A stretch of DNA of 64,000 nucleotides from Idiomarinaceae bacterium HL-53 (lineage in GTDB: Bacteria > Pseudomonadota > Gammaproteobacteria > Enterobacterales > Alteromonadaceae), in the NCBI GenBank assembly GCA_001458075.1, contig LN899469.1:682001-746000 (forward strand). Direction: 5' to 3'. Below, one piece after another: positions 1-9,883 of this stretch. The notes beneath the pieces are model-generated. The model was not told where the DNA came from. It was given only the letters and a program-made list of their open reading frames with translations, and did no database searches. Every line of letters begins with the position of its first letter. The first letter of the stretch is position 1. The position numbers and the translations under genes were made by a program.

Positions 1-1393
<1,393 letters not shown>

Positions 1394-1423
1394 TGTCAAA
1401 GCATTCCTTTCACTGAAAGCGAA

Positions 1424-1448
1424 GGGCGCTCAAATGAGCGCCCTTTTT
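1424..1448 (+). terminator. rho-independent terminator of katG
   Basis: GGGCGCTC (1424-1431), loop AAAT, GAGCGCCC (1436-1443), then five T. It lies about 30 bases after the katG stop. Confidence 0.9.
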
Positions 1449-1476
1449 GTAGCTACTATTAAAACGCAGGAGCATG

Positions 1477-2355
1477 CTAATCACAGTAATAAGTAACAAC
1501 ACAACTATTCGCCAAATCACAGGTCATTCGACTCCAGCATTGAACGTGATAATGATTGTAATATTCTTGCAAAAAGTCATGGAGAGCTCTTGCATCTGAG
1601 TAATCTTCTGTCTCAAAGTATGCGCCGGCATTAGAGAAGGAACCGTTTAACGTTTCACATGTAAACCCATTGATCGCGCAAATGAGTTTCTCGCCATTAT
1701 GATCTACGATTGTAAAATTGCTACCTACTAGCGTTTCGTTCATAAACTCATCATTGGAAAGCGCTCCATCTAGAGCACGATCTACGATCCCAGCCCCGAA
1801 AGCGTCAAGAGCACTGTCTATTACTCTTTTGATCATCGCACCTCTAGCGTTACTAGTCATGATAGGGTCGCTTAATAGCTCTCGCTCACTATCCGAATCT
1901 AATTTAGTATGCTTTTTAGCTGGGGTATTTGGCAACGAAAGTATTTCTGTGCATTGGAAATCATCACAACAGACTTCAAGTCGAGGATCGCAAATATCTG
2001 GCACGTACTCGTATAAACCTTCGGCTTCTATAGCATGCCTAAAACCGTCAATATAGAGATCGAGAAATGCATCAAATGAGAGATTACAATAACCTTTCGC
2101 TTCACAGTTTCCTACAAAGAAAAAATCGACGTTCACTATTTTACCTGACGCCTTCTCTGAAATACGCTCCAAATTTAAAGATTGCTCTCCAATCACCTCT
2201 GAGTCGAAGTAAAGTGTTTGCTTTTCATAAGTGTATGTCGCTTGGCAGTAAGCACTGGATTGAGAAGAAAAGTCTAGACAGTGATTTGCTTTCACTTCCC
2301 CAACTAAGACAAAAGAAAAAAATATAAACGTCATGAGCTGATAAAAAGACTTCAT
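1477..2355 (-). CDS. secreted cysteine-rich protein of unknown function
   Basis: I do not recognise this family. The ATG at 2355 is chosen because GGGAG/AAGG-type ribosome binding sequence lies just upstream and because the protein then starts with a clean signal peptide (MKSFYQLMTFIFFSFVLVG..VKA, cleavage probably after KA, about residue 23). An upstream in-frame start at 2391 would put extra residues before the signal. The mature part (about 270 residues) has many cysteines in clusters: HC, YC, NCEAKGYC, DICDPRLEVCCDDFQC, LIC, FTC, and a terminal VQC..MTC..SC..YYC set. That pattern suggests a disulfide-rich extracytoplasmic protein. It stands alone between katG and a divergent metalloprotease. 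Confidence 0.75.
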   Translation of the reverse strand: MKSFYQLMTFIFFSFVLVGEVKANHCLDFSSQSSAYCQATYTYEKQTLYFDSEVIGEQSLNLERISEKASGKIVNVDFFFVGNCEAKGYCNLSFDAFLDLYIDGFRHAIEAEGLYEYVPDICDPRLEVCCDDFQCTEILSLPNTPAKKHTKLDSDSERELLSDPIMTSNARGAMIKRVIDSALDAFGAGIVDRALDGALSNDEFMNETLVGSNFTIVDHNGEKLICAINGFTCETLNGSFSNAGAYFETEDYSDARALHDFLQEYYNHYHVQCWSRMTCDLANSCVVTYYCD

Positions 2356-2555
2356 CCTTAAACTCCCTTTATTGTTATTAAGTTGTTGCAATTTTTAGAA
2401 TGGTATCTTTCGGGATATTTTATGTCAACAATGTCTTCGAATGCAAAATCTAATTCATCCTTTCATTACACATAGTTCGCCTCGTTGTGTTTTATTCCTT
2501 TAAAAATTTAGACATACTGGCGAAGCTCTTATTCCGAATAAAGGTGACTTTCTCT

Positions 2556-4991
2556 ATGCGCTGCTTACGTACTCTTTCCACTCGTTGCTCTGTGCTTTTA
2601 CTAGCTCTTCTTTTTTGGCTCCCAGCCGCAAACGCGAGTTTAGCTAACCTGAGTTCATTTACTGAAAATCTCGAAAAGCGAGAAGGTTACTTCAACCTCT
2701 ACATCGACGCCGAGCAAGATCGTGTTTATTTAGAAGTACCACGCAATGCTTCCGAGTTTATTTTCCAAAGTAGCTTACCGAGAGGCGTTGGCTCGAACGA
2801 TTTAGGGCTCGACCGTGGTCAATTAGGAAGCACTCGCTTAGCGGAGTTCAGCATTCACGGCCCCCGCGTATTGCTAGTTGAAAAGAACACGCAATACCAG
2901 GCGATCACTGAGAACGAAATGGAACGGTTGAGTGTTCAAGAGGCATTTGCTGAATCGACTCTGTTTGGCTTTGAAGTGGTAGCACAAAACGAGCAAGCGG
3001 TTCTAATCAACTACACTCCCTTTCTCTACACCGACATTCACAACATTCGTGGGCGGTTACAGAGCCTAAACGAAGGCAATTTTGCGGTTGACGCGTCTCG
3101 GTCAGTCCTGTGGCTAGAGCGCACAAAATCATTTCCTCGCAATACCGAATTAGAAGCCAAAGTAACATACACCGGCACGGGCGCAGGTCGTTACTTACGC
3201 TCAGTTACTCCAGACGCCAGCGCATTAACCGTGCATTTGCACCATTCCTTCATAGCATTGCCACCCGAAGGCTACCAGCCACGCGCGTTTCACCCGCAAA
3301 GTGGCTATTTTGCACGAGGCTATGAAAACTATGCAGCGCCTTTGCAGGAAGACATGACCACGCAATTTATTCCACGTCATCGACTCGCTAAGAAGAATCC
3401 TGAGGTAGAGCGCAGTGAGCCGGTCGAGCCGATTATTTACTATCTTGATCCAGGGGTACCCGAACCTGTGCGTACTGCACTTATCGAGGGCGCCTCTTGG
3501 TGGAACGAAGCGTTCGAGGAGATAGGTTATATTAATGCATTCCAAGTAAAAGACTTACCTGCCGATGCAGATCCAATGGACGTGCGTTACAACGTGATTC
3601 AATGGGTTCATAGGGCAACTCGAGGTTGGTCTTATGGTTATTCGGTAGTCGATCCACGTACCGGCGAGATATTAAAGGGTCATGTAACCCTTGGTTCCCT
3701 GCGCGTTCGCCAAGATATGCTGATTGCACAAGGCTTGCTTGCACCATTTTCACCAGAAAAGAATACCGCTGAGCTGCTCTCAGAAATTGAGCGTGTTGCC
3801 TTACACCGAATTCGCCAATTGTCGGCACATGAAATTGGTCACACTCTTGGAATCGCGCACAACTTTGCGGCGAACTCACAAGGTCGTGCTTCGGTGATGG
3901 ACTATCCACATCCCCTTATAGAAATGAATGAGAATGGCGACATCTCGCTACAAAACGCTTATGCAACAGGTATGGGCGTTTGGGACAAGTTTACCGTTGC
4001 CTATGGCTATACCGAATTCCCAACGGCAGCGGCGGAGCAATCGGGTTTGCAGGCGATGCTAGAACAAGCTCGTGAAGCTGATTATCATTTTATTTCCGAT
4101 CGTGACGCCCGCGCTCCTCATGGCGGACACCCCACAGCCCACCTATGGAATAATGGAGAAAGTGCCGTAGACGAGCTCAATCGGCTCATTTCAGTGCGCC
4201 AGCACGTACTCAGCGAATTTGGCGAACATAACTTGGCCGATGGCAAGCCATTGAGCGATTTAGAACACGTACTCGTTCCCATGTTTTACCTGCATCGATA
4301 CCAAGTTGAAGCCGCAGCGAAGTTAATCGCTGGAGTTCACTATCGCTATTATGTAAAAGGCGAGCAAGCGATCGATTATGAAATGGTTTCTGCTACGGAC
4401 CAGCGCGCCGCCACACAAGCACTGCTTGCAACGCTGACTCCTGAGTTCCTAACCTTGCCTCAATCCATTGAGCGCTTACTGGTTCCCAATGCATTTGGTA
4501 GCCCAGATTCACGCGAAGACTTCCCATCCAGAATGGGTCTATTCTCTGATCCAGTGACCATCGCGGAAGCCAGTGCACAGCATACTTTATCGCTGTTGCT
4601 TCATCCTATAAGACTCAATAGATTACACTGGCAGCATGCCTCACAAAGTGCGATTCAATCTCCGGCACAGCTCGCTGAGCAGTTGCTTGCGCAAACCTGG
4701 GGGGCGTTAAAGGTAGAAAACCACCCAATTGCATATCGCACTGCGTACTTGAGTGCTTATCAATTATTCCAAACCGCACTTCATGCCAACACAGCACCTG
4801 AGGTACGAGCTGCACTGCAGTCTGTACTGCGCAACCAAGCCGAGAGTCTTGCGGACGATGCGGACGGTTGGCGGTATAAAAGTACCGACTTCAGTACTTA
4901 TCTTGCAGCGCTGGTTTTACAAGCGCTGAATGAACAGGCATGGCCAGAGTCCTTCGAACCGGTAAGTTTGCCACCCGGCTCACCCATTTAA
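2556..4991 (+). CDS. secreted zinc-dependent metalloprotease (DUF5117/DUF5118 type)
   Basis: Extracytoplasmic metallopeptidase of about 811 residues. The start at 2556 is preferred over the in-frame 2487 because AAGGTGA precedes it at good spacing and the product then begins with a signal peptide (MRCLRTLSTRCSVLLLALLF.., cleavage near AANA/S). The metzincin-like zinc motif HEIGHTLGIAH sits at about residues 425-435 with the catalytic Glu at 426, followed by a SVMDYPHP segment that resembles a Met-turn. The N-terminal half carries the beta-rich DUF5117-like region. The EVE-domain gene starts 10 bases downstream, so the two are probably cotranscribed. Natural substrates are unknown; peptide scavenging is a reasonable guess in a proteolytic marine bacterium. 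Confidence 0.88.
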   Translation: MRCLRTLSTRCSVLLLALLFWLPAANASLANLSSFTENLEKREGYFNLYIDAEQDRVYLEVPRNASEFIFQSSLPRGVGSNDLGLDRGQLGSTRLAEFSIHGPRVLLVEKNTQYQAITENEMERLSVQEAFAESTLFGFEVVAQNEQAVLINYTPFLYTDIHNIRGRLQSLNEGNFAVDASRSVLWLERTKSFPRNTELEAKVTYTGTGAGRYLRSVTPDASALTVHLHHSFIALPPEGYQPRAFHPQSGYFARGYENYAAPLQEDMTTQFIPRHRLAKKNPEVERSEPVEPIIYYLDPGVPEPVRTALIEGASWWNEAFEEIGYINAFQVKDLPADADPMDVRYNVIQWVHRATRGWSYGYSVVDPRTGEILKGHVTLGSLRVRQDMLIAQGLLAPFSPEKNTAELLSEIERVALHRIRQLSAHEIGHTLGIAHNFAANSQGRASVMDYPHPLIEMNENGDISLQNAYATGMGVWDKFTVAYGYTEFPTAAAEQSGLQAMLEQAREADYHFISDRDARAPHGGHPTAHLWNNGESAVDELNRLISVRQHVLSEFGEHNLADGKPLSDLEHVLVPMFYLHRYQVEAAAKLIAGVHYRYYVKGEQAIDYEMVSATDQRAATQALLATLTPEFLTLPQSIERLLVPNAFGSPDSREDFPSRMGLFSDPVTIAEASAQHTLSLLLHPIRLNRLHWQHASQSAIQSPAQLAEQLLAQTWGALKVENHPIAYRTAYLSAYQLFQTALHANTAPEVRAALQSVLRNQAESLADDADGWRYKSTDFSTYLAALVLQALNEQAWPESFEPVSLPPGSPI

Positions 4992-5001
4992 GGAGCTTGA
5001 A

Positions 5002-5427
5002 ATGGCATATTGGTTAATGAAAACCGAACCCGAGGAATGCAGTATTGATGATTTTGCGAAAAATCCTAGCAAACCTATTTGCTGGGATGGCGTGCGCAAT
5101 TACCAAGCGCGTAACTTCATGCGTGAAATGAAAACCGGTGATCTCGTTTTCATCTACCACTCAAGTTGTGACCTTGTTGGCATTGCGGGCGTGGTTGCAG
5201 TGTGTAAAGAAGCATACAGCGACCCCACTCAAGAAGATCCGGCAAGTAATCGCTGGAGTGCTGTTGATCTTATCTTTAAGGAAAGATTTTCTAGAATTAT
5301 CCCGCTCGCCACATTAAAAGCTCTCCCTGAGCTTGCAGACAATCCACTCGTGCGAAAGGGCAATCGACTGTCTGTGATTCCTTTTACTGAACACGAGTGG
5401 AATGCATGCGTGCTAGCGGCGCGTTAG
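5002..5427 (+). CDS. EVE domain-containing protein
   Basis: Small 141-residue protein consisting almost entirely of an EVE (PUA-like) domain. It opens with MAYWLMKTEPEECSIDDF and continues with WDGVRNYQARNFMR and GDLVFIYHSS, the hallmark blocks of the family. EVE domains are thought to recognise modified nucleic-acid bases; the cellular role in most bacteria is not settled. AAGGAGCTTGAA precedes the ATG, only 10 bases after the metalloprotease stop, so it is likely translated from the same transcript. No terminator is obvious after it; the next 100 bases hold the MarR-type promoter region. Confidence 0.93.
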   Translation: MAYWLMKTEPEECSIDDFAKNPSKPICWDGVRNYQARNFMREMKTGDLVFIYHSSCDLVGIAGVVAVCKEAYSDPTQEDPASNRWSAVDLIFKERFSRIIPLATLKALPELADNPLVRKGNRLSVIPFTEHEWNACVLAAR

Positions 5428-5472
5428 CACGGTTTCCGTACACAAAGTCTAATCGAAATCACCATAGGCACC

Positions 5473-5516
5473 TATCTTGGCATAAAGATATTTTTACTTA
5501 TCTTTAGCTCAAGATA
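5473..5516 (+). promoter_or_regulatory. promoter overlapped by two identical TATCTT-N6-AAGATA operators
   Basis: Two 18-bp palindromes of the form TATCTT-N6-AAGATA occur at 5473-5490 and 5499-5516. The second extends to TTATCTT/AAGATAA. Their starts are 26 bp apart. A sigma70-like promoter fits inside them: -35 TTGGCA (5477-5482), 16-bp spacer, -10 TATCTT (5499-5504), predicted start near 5511. The 6-6-6 architecture matches known MarR-family operators such as that of MhqR. The downstream MarR gene at 6325 is the likely regulator. The boxes are directly visible; the assignment is inference. Confidence 0.72.
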
Positions 5517-5540
5517 AATTAACACCCATGGTATCTTTCT

Positions 5541-6341
5541 ATGCAATTACGACACTTTCTAGTTCTCAACATAGTTATTTTTTCTTGACCCCCGGATGTA
5601 CTACAAATGTGCAAACTGCAGAGGAAACAGACAATCTCGAAGTTTACTTTGAGGCGCTAGCAGCGATGTCTCAGTTGCTTTTCCTGCCGCTGGGCGAGTG
5701 GAACAAGGTGCAATCTATCATATCGCCTCTATCAGTAAATTGATGAACCAATACATAATTCTACAAGACCCGCCGATTGCCTTATTCGCCGATCTGCCAC
5801 TCAGTGTTTGGATGGATGATCCACGCATCCAAACAAGATTTTCCAACAGCATATTTTTCAGCCTCTGGGCTTAACTCAAACTATGCATCTGCATCGGATT
5901 TAGCACGCTTTGCAAACGCCCTTTATTATGCTAGCAAACACGGCGCCGGTGCCGATTACTCAAGTAATTGAAGACGTAAAATCGTTACTTGTAGGGAATT
6001 CCGTCAATTTACCACGGAAAATTGAGCGTACCGCGATTGAGTTTCAACCTACTATTGCCGCAAGCATTGCCGGTGAATATTTACTAGAAATCAACGGCCA
6101 GCGACTTACGTTAGAGTGTAATCGAAACTCTATTTACGTGCGAAGTGCAGAAGACGAAGGTTCTCAACAGCCATTATATTTTGAAAGTTCAACCGTACTC
6201 TTTTTACAACCAAATAGTGAAGATAGCTTTCTTATCTATTATGATCAGGGCGAACCTCAACTAGCGGTTGTCGGCATGGGAGGCGCGGAATTTCCCATGC
6301 AACGAATCAACAAATGGGACTGTTATGACGAAGGCAAGTGA
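5541..6341 (+). pseudogene. decayed beta-lactamase-family serine hydrolase
   Basis: Remnants of a penicillin-binding-like serine hydrolase (class C beta-lactamase fold) are spread over several frames. An N-terminal signal-like stretch (MQLRHFLVLNIVIF, from 5541) shifts frame after a T run near 5578-5584. A second frame gives IYHIASISKLMNQ, containing the SxxK nucleophile motif, around 5715-5755. Another gives FSASGLNSNYASASDLARFA near 5850-5925, a typical segment before the last third of the domain. A further frame (5910-6341) gives a C-terminal lipocalin-like domain (SIAGEYLLEINGQRLTLE). The Tyr-x-Asn and His-x-Gly regions are not recognisable, and at about 800 bp it is roughly half the normal gene length. 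It is an inactive gene with frameshifts and internal deletions, cotranscribed with the MarR gene. Confidence 0.75.
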
Positions 6342-6837
6342 AAACCCACACTTAGTGGCACAAATGGCTGTCGAATGGCAGCGTGAACGCCCAGAGCTTC
6401 CCGTCGATGATGCTGCGCTCATAGGCATGCTAATTGGTGTTACCCAACGGATTGAACGCGTCGGGCAAGTTGCGTTAAAAGAATATGAACTAGGCACGAC
6501 CGAGCACGCGGTGCTCGCTTGTCTAAGGCGTAAAGGCCAACCTTATCAAGCCATCGCAAACGATATTCTAACTGAAATTATTATCACGAGTGGCGCCCTC
6601 ACAACCTGCGTTGATAGGCTTATAAAGCGTGGCTTGGTGACTCGCAAAGCCGACCGTGACGACAAACGCAAGCGTTGGATTCAACTAACACCAGAGGGAG
6701 CACATTTAATTAATCAAGTGACAGAGGAGAGATTTCAATTGGCATCGGAGCTGCTCTCTGGATTCAGCGAGAAAAACCGAGTGAAACTGAAGAAACTCAT
6801 TTTTAAATTTCATGAGACACTTCAAGCCTATGAATAA
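6325..6837 (+). CDS. MarR-family transcriptional regulator
   Basis: Winged-helix repressor of 170 residues. The ATG at 6325 (MTKASENPHL) is favoured over an in-frame ATG at 6268, which lies deep in the decayed hydrolase; the two frames overlap by 17 bases. The central winged helix is clear: YELGTTEHAVLACLRR, then an ITSGALTTCVDRLIKRGLV recognition region and the RDDKRKRWIQLTPEG wing. N- and C-terminal helices would form the dimer interface. Its gene follows the decayed hydrolase behind the TATCTT-N6-AAGATA promoter, so autoregulation through those boxes is likely. The original pairing would have been a ligand-responsive MarR controlling a hydrolase that is now lost. Confidence 0.9.
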   Translation: MTKASENPHLVAQMAVEWQRERPELPVDDAALIGMLIGVTQRIERVGQVALKEYELGTTEHAVLACLRRKGQPYQAIANDILTEIIITSGALTTCVDRLIKRGLVTRKADRDDKRKRWIQLTPEGAHLINQVTEERFQLASELLSGFSEKNRVKLKKLIFKFHETLQAYE

Positions 6838-6845
6838 TTTCCAAA

Positions 6846-6865
6846 TAGTTAGTGAATTCTAACTA
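6846..6865. promoter_or_regulatory. 20-bp palindrome TAGTTAG-N6-CTAACTA
   Basis: Perfect 7-bp arms (6846-6852 and 6859-6865) around TGAATT, located 9 bases after the marR stop and about 90 bases before the diguanylate cyclase start. The stem is too AT-rich for a convincing terminator, although T-rich sequence follows a few bases on. It could be an operator for the downstream gene. Confidence 0.4.
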
Positions 6866-6952
6866 ATTGTTTGTTTGTTTTTATTCCCATTCTAAGAAGA
6901 GCCGTGCTAACTTTAGATTTGATCAATTTTTATACACTCTAAGTGTTCGCAA

Positions 6953-9856
6953 ATGAGGCACGCCGTGCGGCAATTTCTTAGTTCATTAGTGGCAGCATTA
7001 CTATTCCAAGCCACAAACGTGTCTGCTGATACTCATATTAATCCTCTTCTCTCTTTGGGCATTCCACCCACAGCCGAGCTGAAATCTACTTTAGACACTT
7101 ATCCACAGTCCTTCGCTATTGAAGTGGGTCACGACGGATATGTTTATGTTGGCGGTAACACAGGTGTTTCCGTATTTGACGGCGAGCATTGGCAACTGAT
7201 TGAAATGCCCAATGGCAAACTCGTTCGTTCGCTATCAAAGGGTCCGAATGACACAATTTTCGTAGGTGGATATGATATTTTTGGTCAAATATCACGCATC
7301 GACACTGGCGCTCTTATTTTTACCGATTTATCGGCAGAAGTGCAGGGCGTGAGAGAAGCCGGCTTTGCAGATATCTGGGATTTGATCGTTACCGAGGAGG
7401 CTGTTTTCTTCAAAGCCGTCAAAGATCTCTTTAGATATGATTTGACAACCAAACACCTTGAGCACTGGCAACATGAAGCACGTTTTGGCGCTATCAACGA
7501 ACTGAATCACGAAGTTTACGTGCAATTCCGAGAGCTTGGACTCGCAAAATATGACAGCGGCTCATTTGAACTTGTTAGCCAAGATCCTCTATGGCATGAA
7601 CAGATATATGATTTAGTGCCGTTGCATGATGGTTCATGGCTTGGGAATACACGAAGTGGTGTTTGGCTCCATGTCGAAAATACTCGAGTCGGCTCAGAGC
7701 AGAATTGGTTGGTTCCTAAACCTATCGAAATTAAAGGCTTACCCACAGGTGATGAATTCTATGATGTAACCGATATTGGTACCGGGCGCATTGGAATGGC
7801 TCACAAGAGTGGCGCTGTGTTCGTATTACATTGGCCAGATCAACGTGTAGAAGAACTTCCCGTTAGCCAAGACATGTTGATCGAGATTGATGCCTTAGTC
7901 GACGAAGCATTATTTACCCTCACCGATCAAGCGGTCATTCGCTTGTCTTGGCCTTCACCGTGGCGTTTACTCACTCCAGACAGTGGCTTAAGAGGCCGTG
8001 TGCATAACATTCGTGAGTGGCGCGAACAGTGGTTTGTTCTCTCAGGTTCAGGAACTTTTAGACTCTTACCGGACAATATGCGTGCTTTTGAAAAACTATC
8101 GTGGACAAACCATGAGGCGTGGGACTTATTGCCACTTTCAGAAGATGAAGCATTATTGGCAAATAGTTATCAACTCATGCTGATTACACCGGATACGGCT
8201 CGTGATATTAGCCATGACGCCTTGTATCCACGCTTGTTGCAGAACTCAAAATCACATTCAAATACCGTGTTGATCGGAACAGAGCTTGGGTTTGCCATAT
8301 GGAATAGAGAGCAAGGTTTTTTAATAGATTGGAGTGAGCTCGGCACACTTGTTCACTCCATCGTTGAACTCAACCCCACTGAACTTTTACTTGGCACCCA
8401 ACACAGAGGCGTAGTGCATGTGACATTGTCGGAACAACTCAATTCTGTGCAAGATATTCGCTTTTTAGGCGAAGCCGAGGGTATCACTTATGGGATCGAA
8501 GGCGAAGGTATCCTGAACCAAGTAGGAGAGCGTATTTTTGCCAGTACAAATAAAGGTATTTATTTGTGGGAGCAAGCCAAGTTTAGCGAGTTCCCATCGA
8601 GGCTTGCTGAAGTCATGGAGCCTATTCAAGCGGTGCGAGTAGAGGCCGGTGCTCATGGTGAGTATTGGGCTTATAGCCATAATCGACTCTATTACCTGCC
8701 GGCATCGCAAAGCGGTTCCAGTGCATGGCAGAAAATTGAGCTCAATGGGCTTATCCCGGGTGCCATTTCGGCTTTATACGCTCAGTCGCGTGAGTCTCAA
8801 GCTGTTATTCTAGGCGCCAACTCTTCACTTATCATTTATCAACCCGAACTATCGCTCCCGCCACAAAGCAGCCCGCAAGTAAACCTCACGAGTGTCCAGC
8901 ACATTGTCGACGGTGAGGTAACGCGCCTCAATCTTCTTGAGTCTTATCAATTCCCAGAGCAAAACTCAGCGCTGCGTTTCAGTTTCTCATTGCCAACAGC
9001 GGCACCATCGGAGCAAAACCTTTATCGCGCCCGCTTAGACGGGTACGAAGATCACTTTAGCGAATGGGGTCGTAGCACACAAATTACATACTCTAATCTA
9101 CAACCCGGAGAGTATGCCTTTATCGTTCGTGCAAAAACATTAACGGGCGAGGAGAGTGAAACGACGCCGTTTAGATTTATTATTACCCCCCCTTGGCACC
9201 AAAGTATTTCGGCGCAGATCACATTTATTGCTATTGCATTGCTGACCTTATGGCAGATCATACGTTACCTAACGAAACGTCGAACACGTTTGCTAGCCGC
9301 AGAGAGAAAACGCCTCAAAATAATGGTGGAGGAACGCACGGCTGAACTTGCAACGGCGAATAAGAAGCTGGAATCGATGGCGAATGTCGATGGACTTACC
9401 GGCATAGCGAATCGGCGCAGACTTGATCAATATCTACTCAGCTGCGTACAACAATCAAGTGTGTCACAAAAGCCACTGGCGCTGCTCTTAATCGACGTCG
9501 ACCACTTCAAAGAGTTTAACGACACGCATGGACACCTTGCAGGTGACAATGCGTTAAGAGAAGTAGCACAGCGAATACAAGATTGCTTACGTCGACAAGA
9601 TGACCTTGCGGCTCGTTATGGTGGCGAGGAATTCGCAGTTGTTATGCCGGGAGCAGAGCGTCAGCACGCATTTGCGGTCGCCGAATGCATTAGAGACACC
9701 GTGCAGCGGACCGTAAAGGACATTTCTGTATCAGTGGGGGTAGCGGTCTTTGAAACGCAACACCAAGATATTGACACCAGCATTGAAACACTTATTTCTC
9801 AAGCCGATCAGGCGTTATATAGAGCAAAACGCGGAGGTCGGAATCAAGTTCAATGA
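6953..9856 (+). CDS. diguanylate cyclase with periplasmic beta-propeller sensor
   Basis: Membrane protein of 967 residues that should make cyclic di-GMP from GTP. Order of parts: signal peptide (cleavage near SA/D, about residue 26); a long propeller-type sensor region (about 40-650, with repeats such as GYVYVGGNTGVSVFDG); a Y_Y_Y-type Ig-like domain (about 660-745, ending LQPGEYAFIVRAKT); one membrane segment (about 753-775); a short coiled linker; and a C-terminal GGDEF domain. The active site is GGEEF at 890-894. An intact RQDD product-inhibition I-site lies five residues before it. DVDHFKEFNDTHGH and the downstream YRAKRGGRNQ block are also present, so activity and feedback inhibition are expected. 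The ligand of the propeller is unknown. Confidence 0.93.
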   Translation: MRHAVRQFLSSLVAALLFQATNVSADTHINPLLSLGIPPTAELKSTLDTYPQSFAIEVGHDGYVYVGGNTGVSVFDGEHWQLIEMPNGKLVRSLSKGPNDTIFVGGYDIFGQISRIDTGALIFTDLSAEVQGVREAGFADIWDLIVTEEAVFFKAVKDLFRYDLTTKHLEHWQHEARFGAINELNHEVYVQFRELGLAKYDSGSFELVSQDPLWHEQIYDLVPLHDGSWLGNTRSGVWLHVENTRVGSEQNWLVPKPIEIKGLPTGDEFYDVTDIGTGRIGMAHKSGAVFVLHWPDQRVEELPVSQDMLIEIDALVDEALFTLTDQAVIRLSWPSPWRLLTPDSGLRGRVHNIREWREQWFVLSGSGTFRLLPDNMRAFEKLSWTNHEAWDLLPLSEDEALLANSYQLMLITPDTARDISHDALYPRLLQNSKSHSNTVLIGTELGFAIWNREQGFLIDWSELGTLVHSIVELNPTELLLGTQHRGVVHVTLSEQLNSVQDIRFLGEAEGITYGIEGEGILNQVGERIFASTNKGIYLWEQAKFSEFPSRLAEVMEPIQAVRVEAGAHGEYWAYSHNRLYYLPASQSGSSAWQKIELNGLIPGAISALYAQSRESQAVILGANSSLIIYQPELSLPPQSSPQVNLTSVQHIVDGEVTRLNLLESYQFPEQNSALRFSFSLPTAAPSEQNLYRARLDGYEDHFSEWGRSTQITYSNLQPGEYAFIVRAKTLTGEESETTPFRFIITPPWHQSISAQITFIAIALLTLWQIIRYLTKRRTRLLAAERKRLKIMVEERTAELATANKKLESMANVDGLTGIANRRRLDQYLLSCVQQSSVSQKPLALLLIDVDHFKEFNDTHGHLAGDNALREVAQRIQDCLRRQDDLAARYGGEEFAVVMPGAERQHAFAVAECIRDTVQRTVKDISVSVGVAVFETQHQDIDTSIETLISQADQALYRAKRGGRNQVQ

Positions 9857-9883
9857 CACAGATTCAGTAACAAGGGAGATATT

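Noticed and set aside
5528-5743. Independent 71-residue gene
   Set aside because: Its sequence is one frame of the decayed hydrolase; the SISK motif lies in the adjacent frame over the same bases.
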